Shown piece by piece: positions 15,353 through 40,455 of a DNA stretch of 64,000 nucleotides. Source of the stretch: Opitutaceae bacterium (lineage in GTDB: Bacteria > Verrucomicrobiota > Verrucomicrobiia > Opitutales > Opitutaceae); NCBI GenBank assembly GCA_016711225.1, contig JADJTK010000012.1, positions 62,001 to 126,000 on the forward strand. Reading direction: 5' to 3'. Each line of letters starts with the position of its first letter. The stretch's first letter is position 1. A program made the position numbers and the translations under genes. Below the pieces are notes generated by a model. It was not told the DNA's origin. It saw only the letters and a program-made list of their open reading frames with translations, and made no database searches.

Positions 15353-15477
15353 CGACCTCGTAAAATCGTTCCGCTCCTACCCCCGGCCCGTCAGTCCGTC
15401 GTAGGAGCCTGCTTGCATGCGATTCCGAGTTGGAGGCGATGCTCACGCCCAATCGCGCGCAAGCACGCCCCTGCTAC
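15353..15477. repeat. REP-like cluster with GTAGGAG-type heads
   Basis: A GTAGGAGCCTGCTTGCATGC unit begins at 15401 and faces a related GTAGCAGGGGCGTGCTTGCG unit that ends (on the minus strand) at 15477. A third CTCCTAC-bearing unit lies just to the left, ending at 15380. Stems are imperfect. The GTAG head and paired arrangement resemble the other REP-like elements here. Confidence 0.5.
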
Positions 15478-15797
15478 CCCAGTCCAGCCGACGCCCTTGT
15501 TCTATCCCTCACCAGCCGCACCCCCAGCTGGATGAGCAACGCATCGCCCACCATCGCCACCACCGCAGCGATCAACAACCAGCGCGACAGATCAAGTTTC
15601 CCTCCCGGCTGCGCCGCCCTCCACACCTCGCGCAAATCCAGGCGCTCGGAGCCGCCGCTGGCCACGGCCAAGGCACGCAACTCGTCGCGGCGAGCGCCAT
15701 CAGCGTATCTCCCCGACTGAGGTTGCACCGGCACGACGCTGGGCCCCCCGCCCCCCAGGCAAAGCCATTCTCGGGGAAACAGCCGCGCGCCCTCCAC
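15474..15797 (-). pseudogene. Possible C-terminal remnant of a large VWA/BatA-like membrane protein
   Basis: The open frame of 107 residues contains a stretch near its end reading DELRALAVASGG, then ERLDLREVW, then a hydrophobic helix RWLLIAAVVAMVGDALLIQL. This resembles the C-terminal tail of long bacterial VWA or GATase1-like membrane proteins, where a final 'eLeaLAaatGG...W' segment precedes a last transmembrane helix. The N-terminal part does not look coding and no upstream body of such a gene exists, so it is probably a truncated relic. This rests on pattern memory only. Confidence 0.3.
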
Positions 15798-15869
15798 TGA
15801 TTTTCATCCTTTCCGAATCCCCGATTCTTCCGCAATGCCTCAAACCTACGCTCCCGCTCCGCTCCGACC

Positions 15870-16220
15870 ATGGCCTTCACCGAAGACGAAATCGCCGCGC
15901 ATACCGCGACCCTCGAACTGCATTTCTGGTCCCGTCGCCGGCCGCCGCTGAGTATGCGCGAACTCATGCGCGAGGGACAACGCTTCACCGACCAATCCAT
16001 CGAGCTCTTCTACGTGCGGCCTGTCCACTTCGATCCGACACGATACATTGAGGACCCCATCGCCAAGCTCACCTATGTTCGCCTCAGCGATTCGTGGCGA
16101 ATCTTCTGGCAACGCGCGGACTTGAAGTGGCATCGCTACGCGCCCTGCCCCGAAGCCGATTCGCTCACCAAGGCGCTCCGGGTGATCGACCAGGATGCCA
16201 ACTGCTGCTTCTTCGGTTGA
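15870..16220 (+). CDS. DUF3024 family protein
   Basis: 116 residues from the ATG at 15870. The signature SIELFYVRP, then PIAKLTYVRLSDSWRIFWQRADLKWHRY, a conserved Pro-Glu before SLTKALRVID, and the C-terminal CCFFG match DUF3024 proteins, whose function is unknown. The leader is C/T-rich without a Shine-Dalgarno sequence and shows a weak 8-bp periodicity. The following DUF429 gene starts 10 bp after its stop codon, so the two are probably cotranscribed. Confidence 0.8.
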   Translation: MAFTEDEIAAHTATLELHFWSRRRPPLSMRELMREGQRFTDQSIELFYVRPVHFDPTRYIEDPIAKLTYVRLSDSWRIFWQRADLKWHRYAPCPEADSLTKALRVIDQDANCCFFG

Positions 16221-16230
16221 ACCGTCCGCC

Positions 16231-16965
16231 ATGCTCACCCTCGGCATCGATCTCGCCTCCATGCCCAAGGATACCGCCGCGTGCCTTATCCACTGGGAAC
16301 GAGGCCTCCCCGTCGCCGAGGCGCCGCGGCTGGGCTGCACGGATGCGGACCTCGATGCGTTGATCCGTACGGCCGATGTGATCGGCATCGACGCGCCCTT
16401 TGGCTGGCCGGAGGTATTTCGTGCCGCTGTAGCGCATTGGACCGCGACCACATGGACCGACAATGCCAACCTGCGTACCCACCTCCGCCTGCGACTCACT
16501 GATCGCCGCGTACACGAACAACTCGCACTCACCCCGCTCAGCGTCTCCACCGATCGGATCGCGTTGCCCGCCATGCGGGCCATGGCGCTGCTACGCCGAC
16601 ACGGTGTGACCGATTGTAGCGGCGACGGGCGCTTCTTCGAGGTCTACCCCGCCGGAAGCCTCAAGGCCTGGGGACTGCCCAACCGTGGTTACAAGGGCAC
16701 CGGCCCAGCCGAGCGCCGCCGCCGCACCGCCACCCTTCGTCAATTGCGCGCGGCACATCCAACGCTTGCCTTGCCTCCCGCTTACGCCGCCTCCGATCAC
16801 GGTCTCGATGCGCTGATCGCCGCGCTCACCGTGCGCTGCTGCGCCACCGGCCTAACGACACGGCCAACCGCGGCCGAGCACCCGACCGCCGCCCGCGAAG
16901 GCTGGATCCAGGTTCCGACGGCGTACCCGCATCTCCCACGGCCGAAGCGCCTCGGGCTTTCTTGA
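16231..16965 (+). CDS. DUF429 family protein (RNase H-like fold predicted nuclease)
   Basis: 244 residues from the ATG at 16231 (MLTLGIDLASMPKDTA). The family features GIDLAS near the N-terminus, VIGIDAPFGWP in the middle, FFEVYPAGSLKAWG and the later SDHGLDALIAALTVR fit DUF429. The spaced acidic residues are consistent with the predicted RNase H-like active site. An in-frame start at 16195 overlaps the upstream gene and is less likely. The role is unknown. It lies directly downstream of the DUF3024 gene. Confidence 0.75.
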   Translation: MLTLGIDLASMPKDTAACLIHWERGLPVAEAPRLGCTDADLDALIRTADVIGIDAPFGWPEVFRAAVAHWTATTWTDNANLRTHLRLRLTDRRVHEQLALTPLSVSTDRIALPAMRAMALLRRHGVTDCSGDGRFFEVYPAGSLKAWGLPNRGYKGTGPAERRRRTATLRQLRAAHPTLALPPAYAASDHGLDALIAALTVRCCATGLTTRPTAAEHPTAAREGWIQVPTAYPHLPRPKRLGLS

Positions 16966-16969
16966 TTCC

Positions 16970-17026
16970 CTGATTTCCACCTTCCCGTTTTCCTCGATCC
17001 CGCTTTTCCTCACTGCTCTTCCTCCC
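16970..17026. repeat. Degenerate octamer array, trpS leader
   Basis: On the plus strand, 8-bp units ending in TTCC or CCC run from about 16970 (CACCTTCC, CGTTTTCC, TCGATCCC, GCTTTTCC) up to the trpS ATG. It is pyrimidine-rich with no Shine-Dalgarno sequence and resembles the nuoG leader. Confidence 0.5.
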
Positions 17027-18169
17027 ATGTCCACCGACGCCACCGTCCCGCCCGCCCCCGACTCCGCCAACACCGCCGACGAGACCACCATCTCCACGGA
17101 TACCTTCCAGGCCGCGGTGCGCCGCAGCGAGGCGCTCTGGAAGGACATCCCGGCCAACCCGCACAAATACCGCGTGCTCACCGGCGACCGCCCCACCGGC
17201 AGCCTACACATCGGCCACCTCTTCGGTTCGCTCCAGAACCGCGTCAAGATCCAGAATCTGGGGGTAACGACCTTCATCGTCGTAGCCGACTACCAGGTGC
17301 TCACCGACCGCGACACCGCCGACAATGTGGCCGCCAACGTACGCGAGATCGTGCTCGATTACCTCGCCGCCGGCCTCGACCCGGAGAACGGCCGCACCTT
17401 CATCTTCCCGCACTCCCACGTGCCGGCGCTCAACCAGCTGCTGGTGCCCTTTCTCACCTTCGTCTCGGTGCCCGAGCTCGACCGCAACCCGACGGTCAAA
17501 GAGGAGACCCGCGCCGCCGGTCTGCGCCAGATCAACGCCCTGATGTACACGTATCCCGTGCACCAAGCCGCCGACATCCTGTCGGTCAAGGGTAACATCA
17601 TCCCCGTGGGCAAGGACCAGCTCCCCCATCTCGAGCTCACCCGCAAACTCGCCCGCCGCTTCAACACCCGCTTCCCGTCCGACCCGGCCGTCTTCCCCGA
17701 GCCCGACGCGCTCCTCTCGGAGACGCCTGTGATCCTCGGCCTCGACGGCGGCCAAAAGATGAGCAAGAGCCGCGGCAACGCCGTCATGCTCAAGGCCACC
17801 GCCGAGGAGACCGCCAAGCTGCTCAAGAGCGCCAAGACCGACAGCAACCGCCTGATCACCTTCGAGCCGGAGGCCCGCCCCGAAGTGGCGAACTTGCTGC
17901 GCCTCGTCTCGCTTTGCACCGGCCGCCCCCCCGAGGCCATCGCCGCCGAGATCGGCGAAGGCGGTTCCGGCAAGCTCAAGGGCCTGCTTGTCGAGACGCT
18001 CAACTCCACCCTCGCTCCGTTGCGCGCCCGCCGCGCCGAGTTGGCGAAGGATCCGGGCTACGTCGCCAGCGTGCTCAAACGCGGCATCGAGCGCGCCAAC
18101 GCCGAGGCCGAGGCCACCCTCACCGCCGTGCGCAAGGCGATGGGCATGGTACTGCTGACCTGGAACTGA
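17027..18169 (+). CDS. trpS: Tryptophan--tRNA ligase
   Basis: A class I aminoacyl-tRNA synthetase that charges tRNA-Trp, 380 residues. The ATP-binding HIGH motif appears literally at residues 61-64 (RPTGSLHIGH), and KMSKS is near residue 244 (GGQKMSKSRGN). A 45-residue N-terminal extension rich in Thr and Ala precedes the core. The ATG at 17027 directly follows a pyrimidine octamer array. It is a single-copy housekeeping gene with no evident operon partner. Confidence 0.95.
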   Translation: MSTDATVPPAPDSANTADETTISTDTFQAAVRRSEALWKDIPANPHKYRVLTGDRPTGSLHIGHLFGSLQNRVKIQNLGVTTFIVVADYQVLTDRDTADNVAANVREIVLDYLAAGLDPENGRTFIFPHSHVPALNQLLVPFLTFVSVPELDRNPTVKEETRAAGLRQINALMYTYPVHQAADILSVKGNIIPVGKDQLPHLELTRKLARRFNTRFPSDPAVFPEPDALLSETPVILGLDGGQKMSKSRGNAVMLKATAEETAKLLKSAKTDSNRLITFEPEARPEVANLLRLVSLCTGRPPEAIAAEIGEGGSGKLKGLLVETLNSTLAPLRARRAELAKDPGYVASVLKRGIERANAEAEATLTAVRKAMGMVLLTWN

Positions 18170-18240
18170 TCGAAGTGGGGGGCACATGCGCAGCCCCTGG
18201 CGCCGCCGCGGTGTGCGCACCACCACGCGCGAACCGCCGC

Positions 18241-18266
18241 GGAATCGATCAACCTGTATCGATTCC
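18241..18266. promoter_or_regulatory. Inverted repeat upstream of kinase copy 1
   Basis: Perfect 9-bp arms GGAATCGAT / ATCGATTCC separated by 8 nt, 20 bp before the start codon of the first kinase. The size and symmetry suit a dimeric regulator's operator; no regulator is identified. Confidence 0.35.
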
Positions 18267-18286
18267 GGCCGATATCCTAGGCCGGC

Positions 18287-22532
<4,246 letters not shown>

Positions 22533-22667
22533 GGGCATCAGCCCGCGCCCTTTGTCGCACAGAGGAAAGGGCGACGCACCGGATTTGCCTGCCCGCAAGC
22601 AATCGTTCCCGCTCCGTCCACACAGCCGCCGTCAACGAACGGCGGCCGTGGATTACGGCATTCCCCC

Positions 22668-22713
22668 TCAACCCACCCTCGAACCAACCGATGAGCAGGT
22701 TTCATCCCCGGAT
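22668..22713 (+). promoter_or_regulatory. Conserved 46-nt leader, kinase copy 2
   Basis: TCAAC begins exactly 46 bp and CCGATG exactly 26 bp before the start codon, the same spacing as in copies 3 and 4. Confidence 0.45.
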
Positions 22714-27015
<4,302 letters not shown>

Positions 27016-27074
27016 TGGCCGCATTCCCTATGGCGAAACCGGGCCGCGCCCCGCCTGCGCCCAAGCCTTTGTCC

Positions 27075-27120
27075 TCAAATCCGCCCCGCTTCAACCGATG
27101 GGGAGGCTCCCGTTCCGGTC
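27075..27120 (+). promoter_or_regulatory. Conserved 46-nt leader, kinase copy 3
   Basis: TCAAATCCGCC begins 46 bp before the ATG and CAACCGATGGGG follows with identical spacing to copy 4. An upstream ATG lies 23 bp before the start and out of frame with it. Confidence 0.55.
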
Positions 27121-31329
<4,209 letters not shown>

Positions 31330-31354
31330 GCATGCCATCCCCGACGGGTTTCCC

Positions 31355-31400
31355 TCAAATCCGCCGCGCTACAACCGATGGGGGAAACACCACTTCGGCT
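31355..31400 (+). promoter_or_regulatory. Conserved 46-nt leader, kinase copy 4
   Basis: TCAAATCCGCCGCGCT begins 46 bp before the ATG, and CAACCGATGGGG starts 29 bp before it. Almost identical to the copy 3 leader over its first 30 bases. Confidence 0.55.
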
Positions 31401-35621
<4,221 letters not shown>

Positions 35622-35872
35622 GCGAAACGCCTTGGTCCCTTGCGGCCAGGACAGAGGCGGAGCGCCATCCTCGCCACCTCTCCCGGCAGGGCGGCGCGCA
35701 GCACTGCCAAGGGCAACCACCCCGGAATGGCCCGCACCTTTGACTCGGTTTGGCCGCCGTCTAGATTGGCGCCAGCCGGCACCTACCCTCCGGCGCGACG
35801 CCCCCAGACCCGCGACCGTTCTCCTGCCCGCATCCACTCTGGTCTCTCCAATACTCAAACCCGGAGCCTGAC

Positions 35873-36946
35873 ATGAAACTGCCGATCATCATCAACGAGG
35901 CCGGCAAAATCTACATCGAAGCCGTCCCCCAACTGGCTTGGGGCAAAGGCAAGGAATGCACCTTCATCGGCGCGCTGGAAGCGGCCTTGGCCGTCACCGC
36001 GACGCCTCACACCTACGAGAACCTGATGGGATGGAGCGGCCTCGCTTTCCGTGTTCGCTGGCATCATGGCGACGCGGGCCGCCGCTGGTGTCCGTCAAGT
36101 CCTGTTGGCGAGTGTCCCGAGGAAATTGCGATGCTGCGCCGGGCCATCGGCTGGGAGTTGCCCTTCGAATCCCGCATCGAGGATCCCCAGCGCAGCATGG
36201 CCGACTACGCCTCGACCATCGCCCACGAAGTCCGTGCCGGCCGGCCGATGCTCGCCTACGAACCCCAACTCAACGTCGCCGTAGTCTACGGTTTCGAGGA
36301 CGAGGGCCGCATCGTCCTGCTCCGCGACTACATGAACGACGAATCCCAGCTGCGGCTGCCCGTCGACAAGCTCGGCCCCTTCCTCTGCTTCCTGGGCGGG
36401 CGCAAGGAAGCCCTCCATCCGCACGAGGCCCTCCTCGCCGGCATCCAGCAGGGCGTCGACAACTGGCATCGCAGCCACGCACCGTCGCAAGCGGGTCGCA
36501 ACTGGTACGGCCGCGCCGCCCTGCTCAAGTGGCGCGAGGATCTCCAGCACAACGAGTCCTTCGATACAGAGCAGCGACGCCTGCTGTTCTTCGTGAACTG
36601 GTGGGCCTTCGATTCCCTCGCCGACGCCCGCGCCGCCGCCGACCGTTTCCTGCGGCGCAACGCCGAATACTTCCTCGGCAGCCAGCACCGCCATCTGCTG
36701 CAGGCCGCCTCCCTCTACGGCGACGAGGCGCGCCTGCTCCGCAGTGTTGTCGCCGAGAAACAGGCCTTCCTGGGCCCGTGGACGGGGAAGGGCTTCGAAC
36801 ATTGGACGGCGACCACCCGCCTGCGCGAGATGACCGTGCTCAATCAGGTCCTCGCCTTGGAGACCGATGCCATCGGCGAGCTGGAAAACACGCTCGATGC
36901 CGCCGTGCTCCCCCACGCCTCCGCAGCCGGGAGCTTGGCGTCCTGA
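35873..36946 (+). CDS. Uncharacterised protein with a possible C39-like (BtrH-type) cysteine fold
   Basis: 357 residues, no signal peptide. I do not recognise a named family with certainty. The N-terminal half has KECTFIGALEAAL with a candidate nucleophile cysteine, then LMGWSGLAFRVRW, and later GRPMLAYEPQLNVAVVYGFEDEGRIVLLRDY, an arrangement like C39-type or BtrH N-terminal domains where Cys, His/Asn and Asp line a pocket. The C-terminal half is alpha-helical with many Arg, Ala and Leu. It follows the kinase array after 251 bp of non-coding DNA and ends before a good terminator hairpin. Confidence 0.55.
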   Translation: MKLPIIINEAGKIYIEAVPQLAWGKGKECTFIGALEAALAVTATPHTYENLMGWSGLAFRVRWHHGDAGRRWCPSSPVGECPEEIAMLRRAIGWELPFESRIEDPQRSMADYASTIAHEVRAGRPMLAYEPQLNVAVVYGFEDEGRIVLLRDYMNDESQLRLPVDKLGPFLCFLGGRKEALHPHEALLAGIQQGVDNWHRSHAPSQAGRNWYGRAALLKWREDLQHNESFDTEQRRLLFFVNWWAFDSLADARAAADRFLRRNAEYFLGSQHRHLLQAASLYGDEARLLRSVVAEKQAFLGPWTGKGFEHWTATTRLREMTVLNQVLALETDAIGELENTLDAAVLPHASAAGSLAS

Positions 36947-37015
36947 GCGGCAGGCCTCGGCACGGCCGCGCTGGTTCGACACGCCTGACCTCGACTCCAT
37001 CCTGGTCCCCCCTTC

Positions 37016-37044
37016 GCCCTCCCGGTTCACCGGGAGGGCGATTT
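37016..37044 (+). terminator. Intrinsic-terminator-like hairpin after the C39-like gene
   Basis: Perfect 10-bp stem GCCCTCCCGG/CCGGGAGGGC with loop TTCA followed by GATTT. A second, weaker hairpin (AAGCCCGGCC with GGTCGGGCTT) follows at 37065-37088. Confidence 0.6.
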
Positions 37045-37129
37045 GCTTCCCACCTGAAACCACGAAGCCCGGCCGGACGGTCGGGCTTGCGTGACCCCGC
37101 ATCGGTTGCCCCTGCAACCCAGCCTGGCC

Positions 37130-37405
37130 CTACCGTCCGGCGGACTGCCGCCGCCGCCCAAATCCGCGGCGGTCGACGGCAGCGGGCAAATCGTGCACCT
37201 CGCGCCCGGCGCGCAGCCACGGGCGGGCACGGCCACTACTGACTACCGGTGCGTCCCATGAACCGACTCTGCTTCGGAGGCGCATCCCCGACAACTGCTC
37301 GGCGGCACCGCCCCCGTGGGCGACTCGCTGCGTGGGTTCCCCGAACACTTCATGGGCCGTGCCCGCCGCTGCTTCGAGGAACATCTGGATCGTGCCGCGT
37401 TTCAT
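37130..37405 (-). CDS. Hypothetical small protein, uncertain
   Basis: A 91-residue frame starting MKRGTIQMFLEAAAG at an ATG ending at 37405. It is included mainly because GGAGGT lies 5 bp upstream, one of the few good Shine-Dalgarno sequences in the window. The first 40 residues look soluble; the rest is Arg/Gly-rich like a non-coding shadow. No family recognised, and it could be spurious. Nothing else coding is seen in the 610-bp gap 36947-37556. Confidence 0.25.
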   Translation of the reverse strand: MKRGTIQMFLEAAAGTAHEVFGEPTQRVAHGGGAAEQLSGMRLRSRVGSWDAPVVSSGRARPWLRAGREVHDLPAAVDRRGFGRRRQSAGR

Positions 37406-37501
37406 GTGCACCTCCGTTTGGGACCGCGCCAACGATAAGCCCGACACCCCGGCACCGCCAGCGGGGTGGTGAGATTTCCTCCCGCGCCGCCCCCTCCGCC
37501 C

Positions 37502-37529
37502 AAAGAAAAGGCGCCCCGCGGGGCGCCTT
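37502..37529 (-). terminator. Intrinsic terminator of pepF
   Basis: Near-perfect palindrome AAGGCGCCCC/GGGGCGCCTT at 37508-37529. On the minus strand it is followed by TTTTCTTTG. It lies 27 bp after the pepF stop codon. Confidence 0.85.
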
Positions 37530-37556
37530 GTGAATACTACCGGAATGGTTACGCGC

Positions 37557-39440
37557 TCACTTCTGCCGCTTCGCCAGGATCGACTCGATCTCGTCCATGA
37601 TGCGGTTCATCCGTTTCACCAGTGCGCGGTAGGGTTCCGGAGTGGCCAGGTCGACACCGGCCTTCTTCACCAGCTCGTAGGGATAGTCGCTGCCGCCGGC
37701 CTTGAGCAGCCCGAGGTAAGTATCCACAGCCCCCGGCTGCTGCTCGATGATCCGCTCCGCGAAGGCCTGCGAGGCCGCGATCGAGGTCGCATATTGGAAC
37801 ACATAGAAGTTGCGGTAGAAATGGGGGATGTAGGCCCACTCGACCGTGACCATATCATCGATGGCCAGCACGCCCTGGGCATCGCCGTGGTAGCGCTTGA
37901 GGATTTCGGCGTAGAGGCGGGTGAACGCTTCGCCGGAGAGGGCGTCGCCCTTCTCGACCGCCTCGTGGATACGCAGTTCGAACTCCGCGAACATCGCCTG
38001 CCGGAAGAAGGTGCCGCGCAGCTGCTCCAGCGCGCTGCCCAGGTAGAAGAGGCGCTCGTCGTCGTCCTTGGCCACCTTGAGCATGTGCTCGAGCAGCAGC
38101 GCCTCGTTGAGCGTGGAGGCGATCTCCGCGGTGAAGATGCTGTAGTGGGCGATCGGCGCCGGCTGGCTGCGATTGGCGAGCACGGAGTGCTGGCCGTGCC
38201 CCCATTCGTGAGCGGTGGTCGAGACCGACTCGTAATCGTTGTTGTAGTTGAGCAGCACGTAGGGATGGGCGTCGTGCACGCTGCCGCTCATGTAGGCGCC
38301 GGAGCGCTTGCCCGCCCGCGGATACACGTGGGTGTAGCGACCCGCGAAGCTCTTGGTGATCCCGGCCACATAATCGGTCCCGAGCGGCTGCACCGCCGCG
38401 ATGGTGAGCTGCTTGGCCTGCTCATAGGGGAAGACCTTATCTAGCTTCACCATCGCCGGATAGATGTCCCAGTAGCGCAGGTCGGTGATCCCGAGCATCC
38501 GGCCACGCAGCCTGAAGTAGCGGTGCAGCGTGGGCAGGTTGGCGTTGGTTTCAGCCAACAATGTACGATAGACGGCCTCCGGCACATTGTTGCCGGCCAG
38601 CGCGGCCGCGAGCGAACTGGGGTACTTGCGCACGCTTGCATTGAACCAGTCGGTTTTCACCTGGGAGAACAGCGCCACGCCGAAGGTGCGCTCGTAGTCG
38701 CGCATCTTGCCCCAGAACGCGGTGAACACCGCCTGGCGGTCGGCGCGATTGTTGACTGCGCGCCAACGGGTGTAGCCGGCCTGGTCGAGCCGAGCCTCGG
38801 TGCCGTCGGCCAGCTTGATTGTGGGCCAGGGCAGGTCGGCGTTGGCAAGGATACCGTAGAGCGAGCTGGGCGTATCGGCGATCATGCCGGTGGCGGAGAG
38901 CACCGCCTCGGCCTCGGCACCGAGGGTGTGTGGGGCATTGCGCAGGACGTCGAAAATCGGAAAGCGATAGACCGCCAGCCCGGGGGTCGCGTCGAGGAAG
39001 CCACGCAGCTTGGCTTCGCCCACCGCGAGCAGCTCAGGATTGACAAAGCTCGCGGCGCGGGAGAACTCCGTGCCCAGCATATCCAGCTCCTGACTGCGCT
39101 CGAGCGCGGGGGCGTTGCGAGTGTTCTCGTCAGAGGCCTGCGAGGCGTAGGAGGAAAGCCGGATGATCTGCTTTTGCAGGTCGGTGAGCAGTTCCATCGC
39201 GGCAAACAAGGTTTCCGCACTTTCGCCCAACCGCCCCTCGAAGCCCTTCAACTTCGGCAGGTCGGCCACCAGTTTCGCCTTGGCCGCCTGGAACGCCGCT
39301 TCATCGGCATAGAGCAGCGTCAGGTCCCACAGCGAGGCAGGGTCGGGCTGGGCGGCGGGCGCAGCGGCGGGCGACGCCGGCTCGGCATTGAGGAGGGGCG
39401 TCATTGTTAGGGCGAGGAGAAGCATTCGAGGGGAAAGCAT
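37557..39440 (-). CDS. pepF: Oligoendopeptidase F, exported (M3B metallopeptidase)
   Basis: 627 residues from the ATG at 39440. An N-terminal signal peptide (MLLLALTMTPLLNAEPASP) is present, so it is probably periplasmic, whereas many PepF proteins are cytosolic. The zinc motif HEWGH (TTAHEWGHGQHSVLAN) and downstream glutamate (FTAEIASTLNEALLLEH) are complete. DLTLLYADEAAFQ at the start of the mature protein and LSSYASQASDENT match the family. The frame continues upstream to 39698 but without typical sequence. It ends at a clear intrinsic terminator and is divergent from the DTW-domain gene. Confidence 0.92.
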   Translation of the reverse strand: MLSPRMLLLALTMTPLLNAEPASPAAAPAAQPDPASLWDLTLLYADEAAFQAAKAKLVADLPKLKGFEGRLGESAETLFAAMELLTDLQKQIIRLSSYASQASDENTRNAPALERSQELDMLGTEFSRAASFVNPELLAVGEAKLRGFLDATPGLAVYRFPIFDVLRNAPHTLGAEAEAVLSATGMIADTPSSLYGILANADLPWPTIKLADGTEARLDQAGYTRWRAVNNRADRQAVFTAFWGKMRDYERTFGVALFSQVKTDWFNASVRKYPSSLAAALAGNNVPEAVYRTLLAETNANLPTLHRYFRLRGRMLGITDLRYWDIYPAMVKLDKVFPYEQAKQLTIAAVQPLGTDYVAGITKSFAGRYTHVYPRAGKRSGAYMSGSVHDAHPYVLLNYNNDYESVSTTAHEWGHGQHSVLANRSQPAPIAHYSIFTAEIASTLNEALLLEHMLKVAKDDDERLFYLGSALEQLRGTFFRQAMFAEFELRIHEAVEKGDALSGEAFTRLYAEILKRYHGDAQGVLAIDDMVTVEWAYIPHFYRNFYVFQYATSIAASQAFAERIIEQQPGAVDTYLGLLKAGGSDYPYELVKKAGVDLATPEPYRALVKRMNRIMDEIESILAKRQK

Positions 39441-39719
39441 GGCGTCTATGTTAGCAGAACCCTCCGAAAATCGAGCTCTATCCGGTGGACTCTGCCAAGT
39501 ATGCCACCCCATCCCGCCGCTCCTTCGCGTAAGAACACCAACTTCTGCCCTACCTCCCCCTTTCGCTCCTACTCGTTCTCCTACTCCTGCTCCCGTCGTC
39601 ACCTTCTCCTCGCCTCCAACAGACGCCCCGACCGATTCCCTCGTGCTTACCGATCCCCGCAGCGGCCCTGCGTCTTCCACCATTGACCACCACGCCATTG
39701 CCGCTCCGGATTCCCGCCC

Positions 39720-40406
39720 ATGCCTCGCAGCGTCGTTTCACGTCCCGGTCCGCGATGCCCGAATTGTCGAATGCCCCCACGCTGGTGCATCTGCGAGGGC
39801 CTGCGCCCGCTGAACAGCCCACTGGGTATCGACATGCTCATGCACTTCTGCGAGTCCAACCGCCCCAGCAGCACCGGGCACCTCATCAGCCGCCTCATTC
39901 CCGACTCCCGTATTCACCTTGGCGGCGGCGGCCGGCAGCCCAACTTCGGCCATATCCTCCGTCCCGGTCGCACCCTCTGGATCCTGCACCCCCAGGGCGA
40001 GCTGCCCCCGGCCGGAGCTGCGCCGGAAAACCTGCAAGTGCTGCTGATCGACGGCAGCTGGCGGCAGGCCTCCGACCTGATGCGCTCCGTGGTGGGCTTG
40101 GGTAAAACCATCCGCCTGCCGATGGCGGGGGAGAGCCGCTACTGGCTGCGCACCCAGAAGGATGAGGGCAAATTCTCCACCATCGAGGCGCTGATGTTCC
40201 TCTTCGCAACGTTGGGCCTGCACCGCGAGGAGGCACAGCTGCGCCTCGAATTCGAGCTGCATGTCTACGCCAGCCTGCTGGCGCGCGGGCGGCCGCCCGA
40301 CGCCCGTAGTTACCTGGTCGACTCGCCAGTGCGCACCGCTTTCCCCGAGCTCGTGGAGCGGCTCGATCCCTGGCGCCCGCGCGAGGACGAGAGCCCGACA
40401 GGGTAG
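39720..40406 (+). CDS. tapT: tRNA-uridine aminocarboxypropyltransferase (DTW domain)
   Basis: 228 residues. TapT/DTWD enzymes place a 3-amino-3-carboxypropyl group from SAM on a tRNA uridine. Visible: the N-terminal Cys cluster CPNCRMPPRWCICEGLRPL, the central LLIDGSWRQASDLMRS carrying the DxxW signature (residues 111-114), LPMAGESRYWLRTQ and STIEALMFLF. The start at 39720 is chosen because the Cys cluster follows within 15 residues. The assignment of the reaction comes from the family; the sequence itself shows only the domain. Confidence 0.8.
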   Translation: MPRSVVSRPGPRCPNCRMPPRWCICEGLRPLNSPLGIDMLMHFCESNRPSSTGHLISRLIPDSRIHLGGGGRQPNFGHILRPGRTLWILHPQGELPPAGAAPENLQVLLIDGSWRQASDLMRSVVGLGKTIRLPMAGESRYWLRTQKDEGKFSTIEALMFLFATLGLHREEAQLRLEFELHVYASLLARGRPPDARSYLVDSPVRTAFPELVERLDPWRPREDESPTG

Positions 40407-40455
40407 CCCCGGCGGCGCATCGCCATCGTCGGTTGACCACTCGGCTCCGCCCGCG

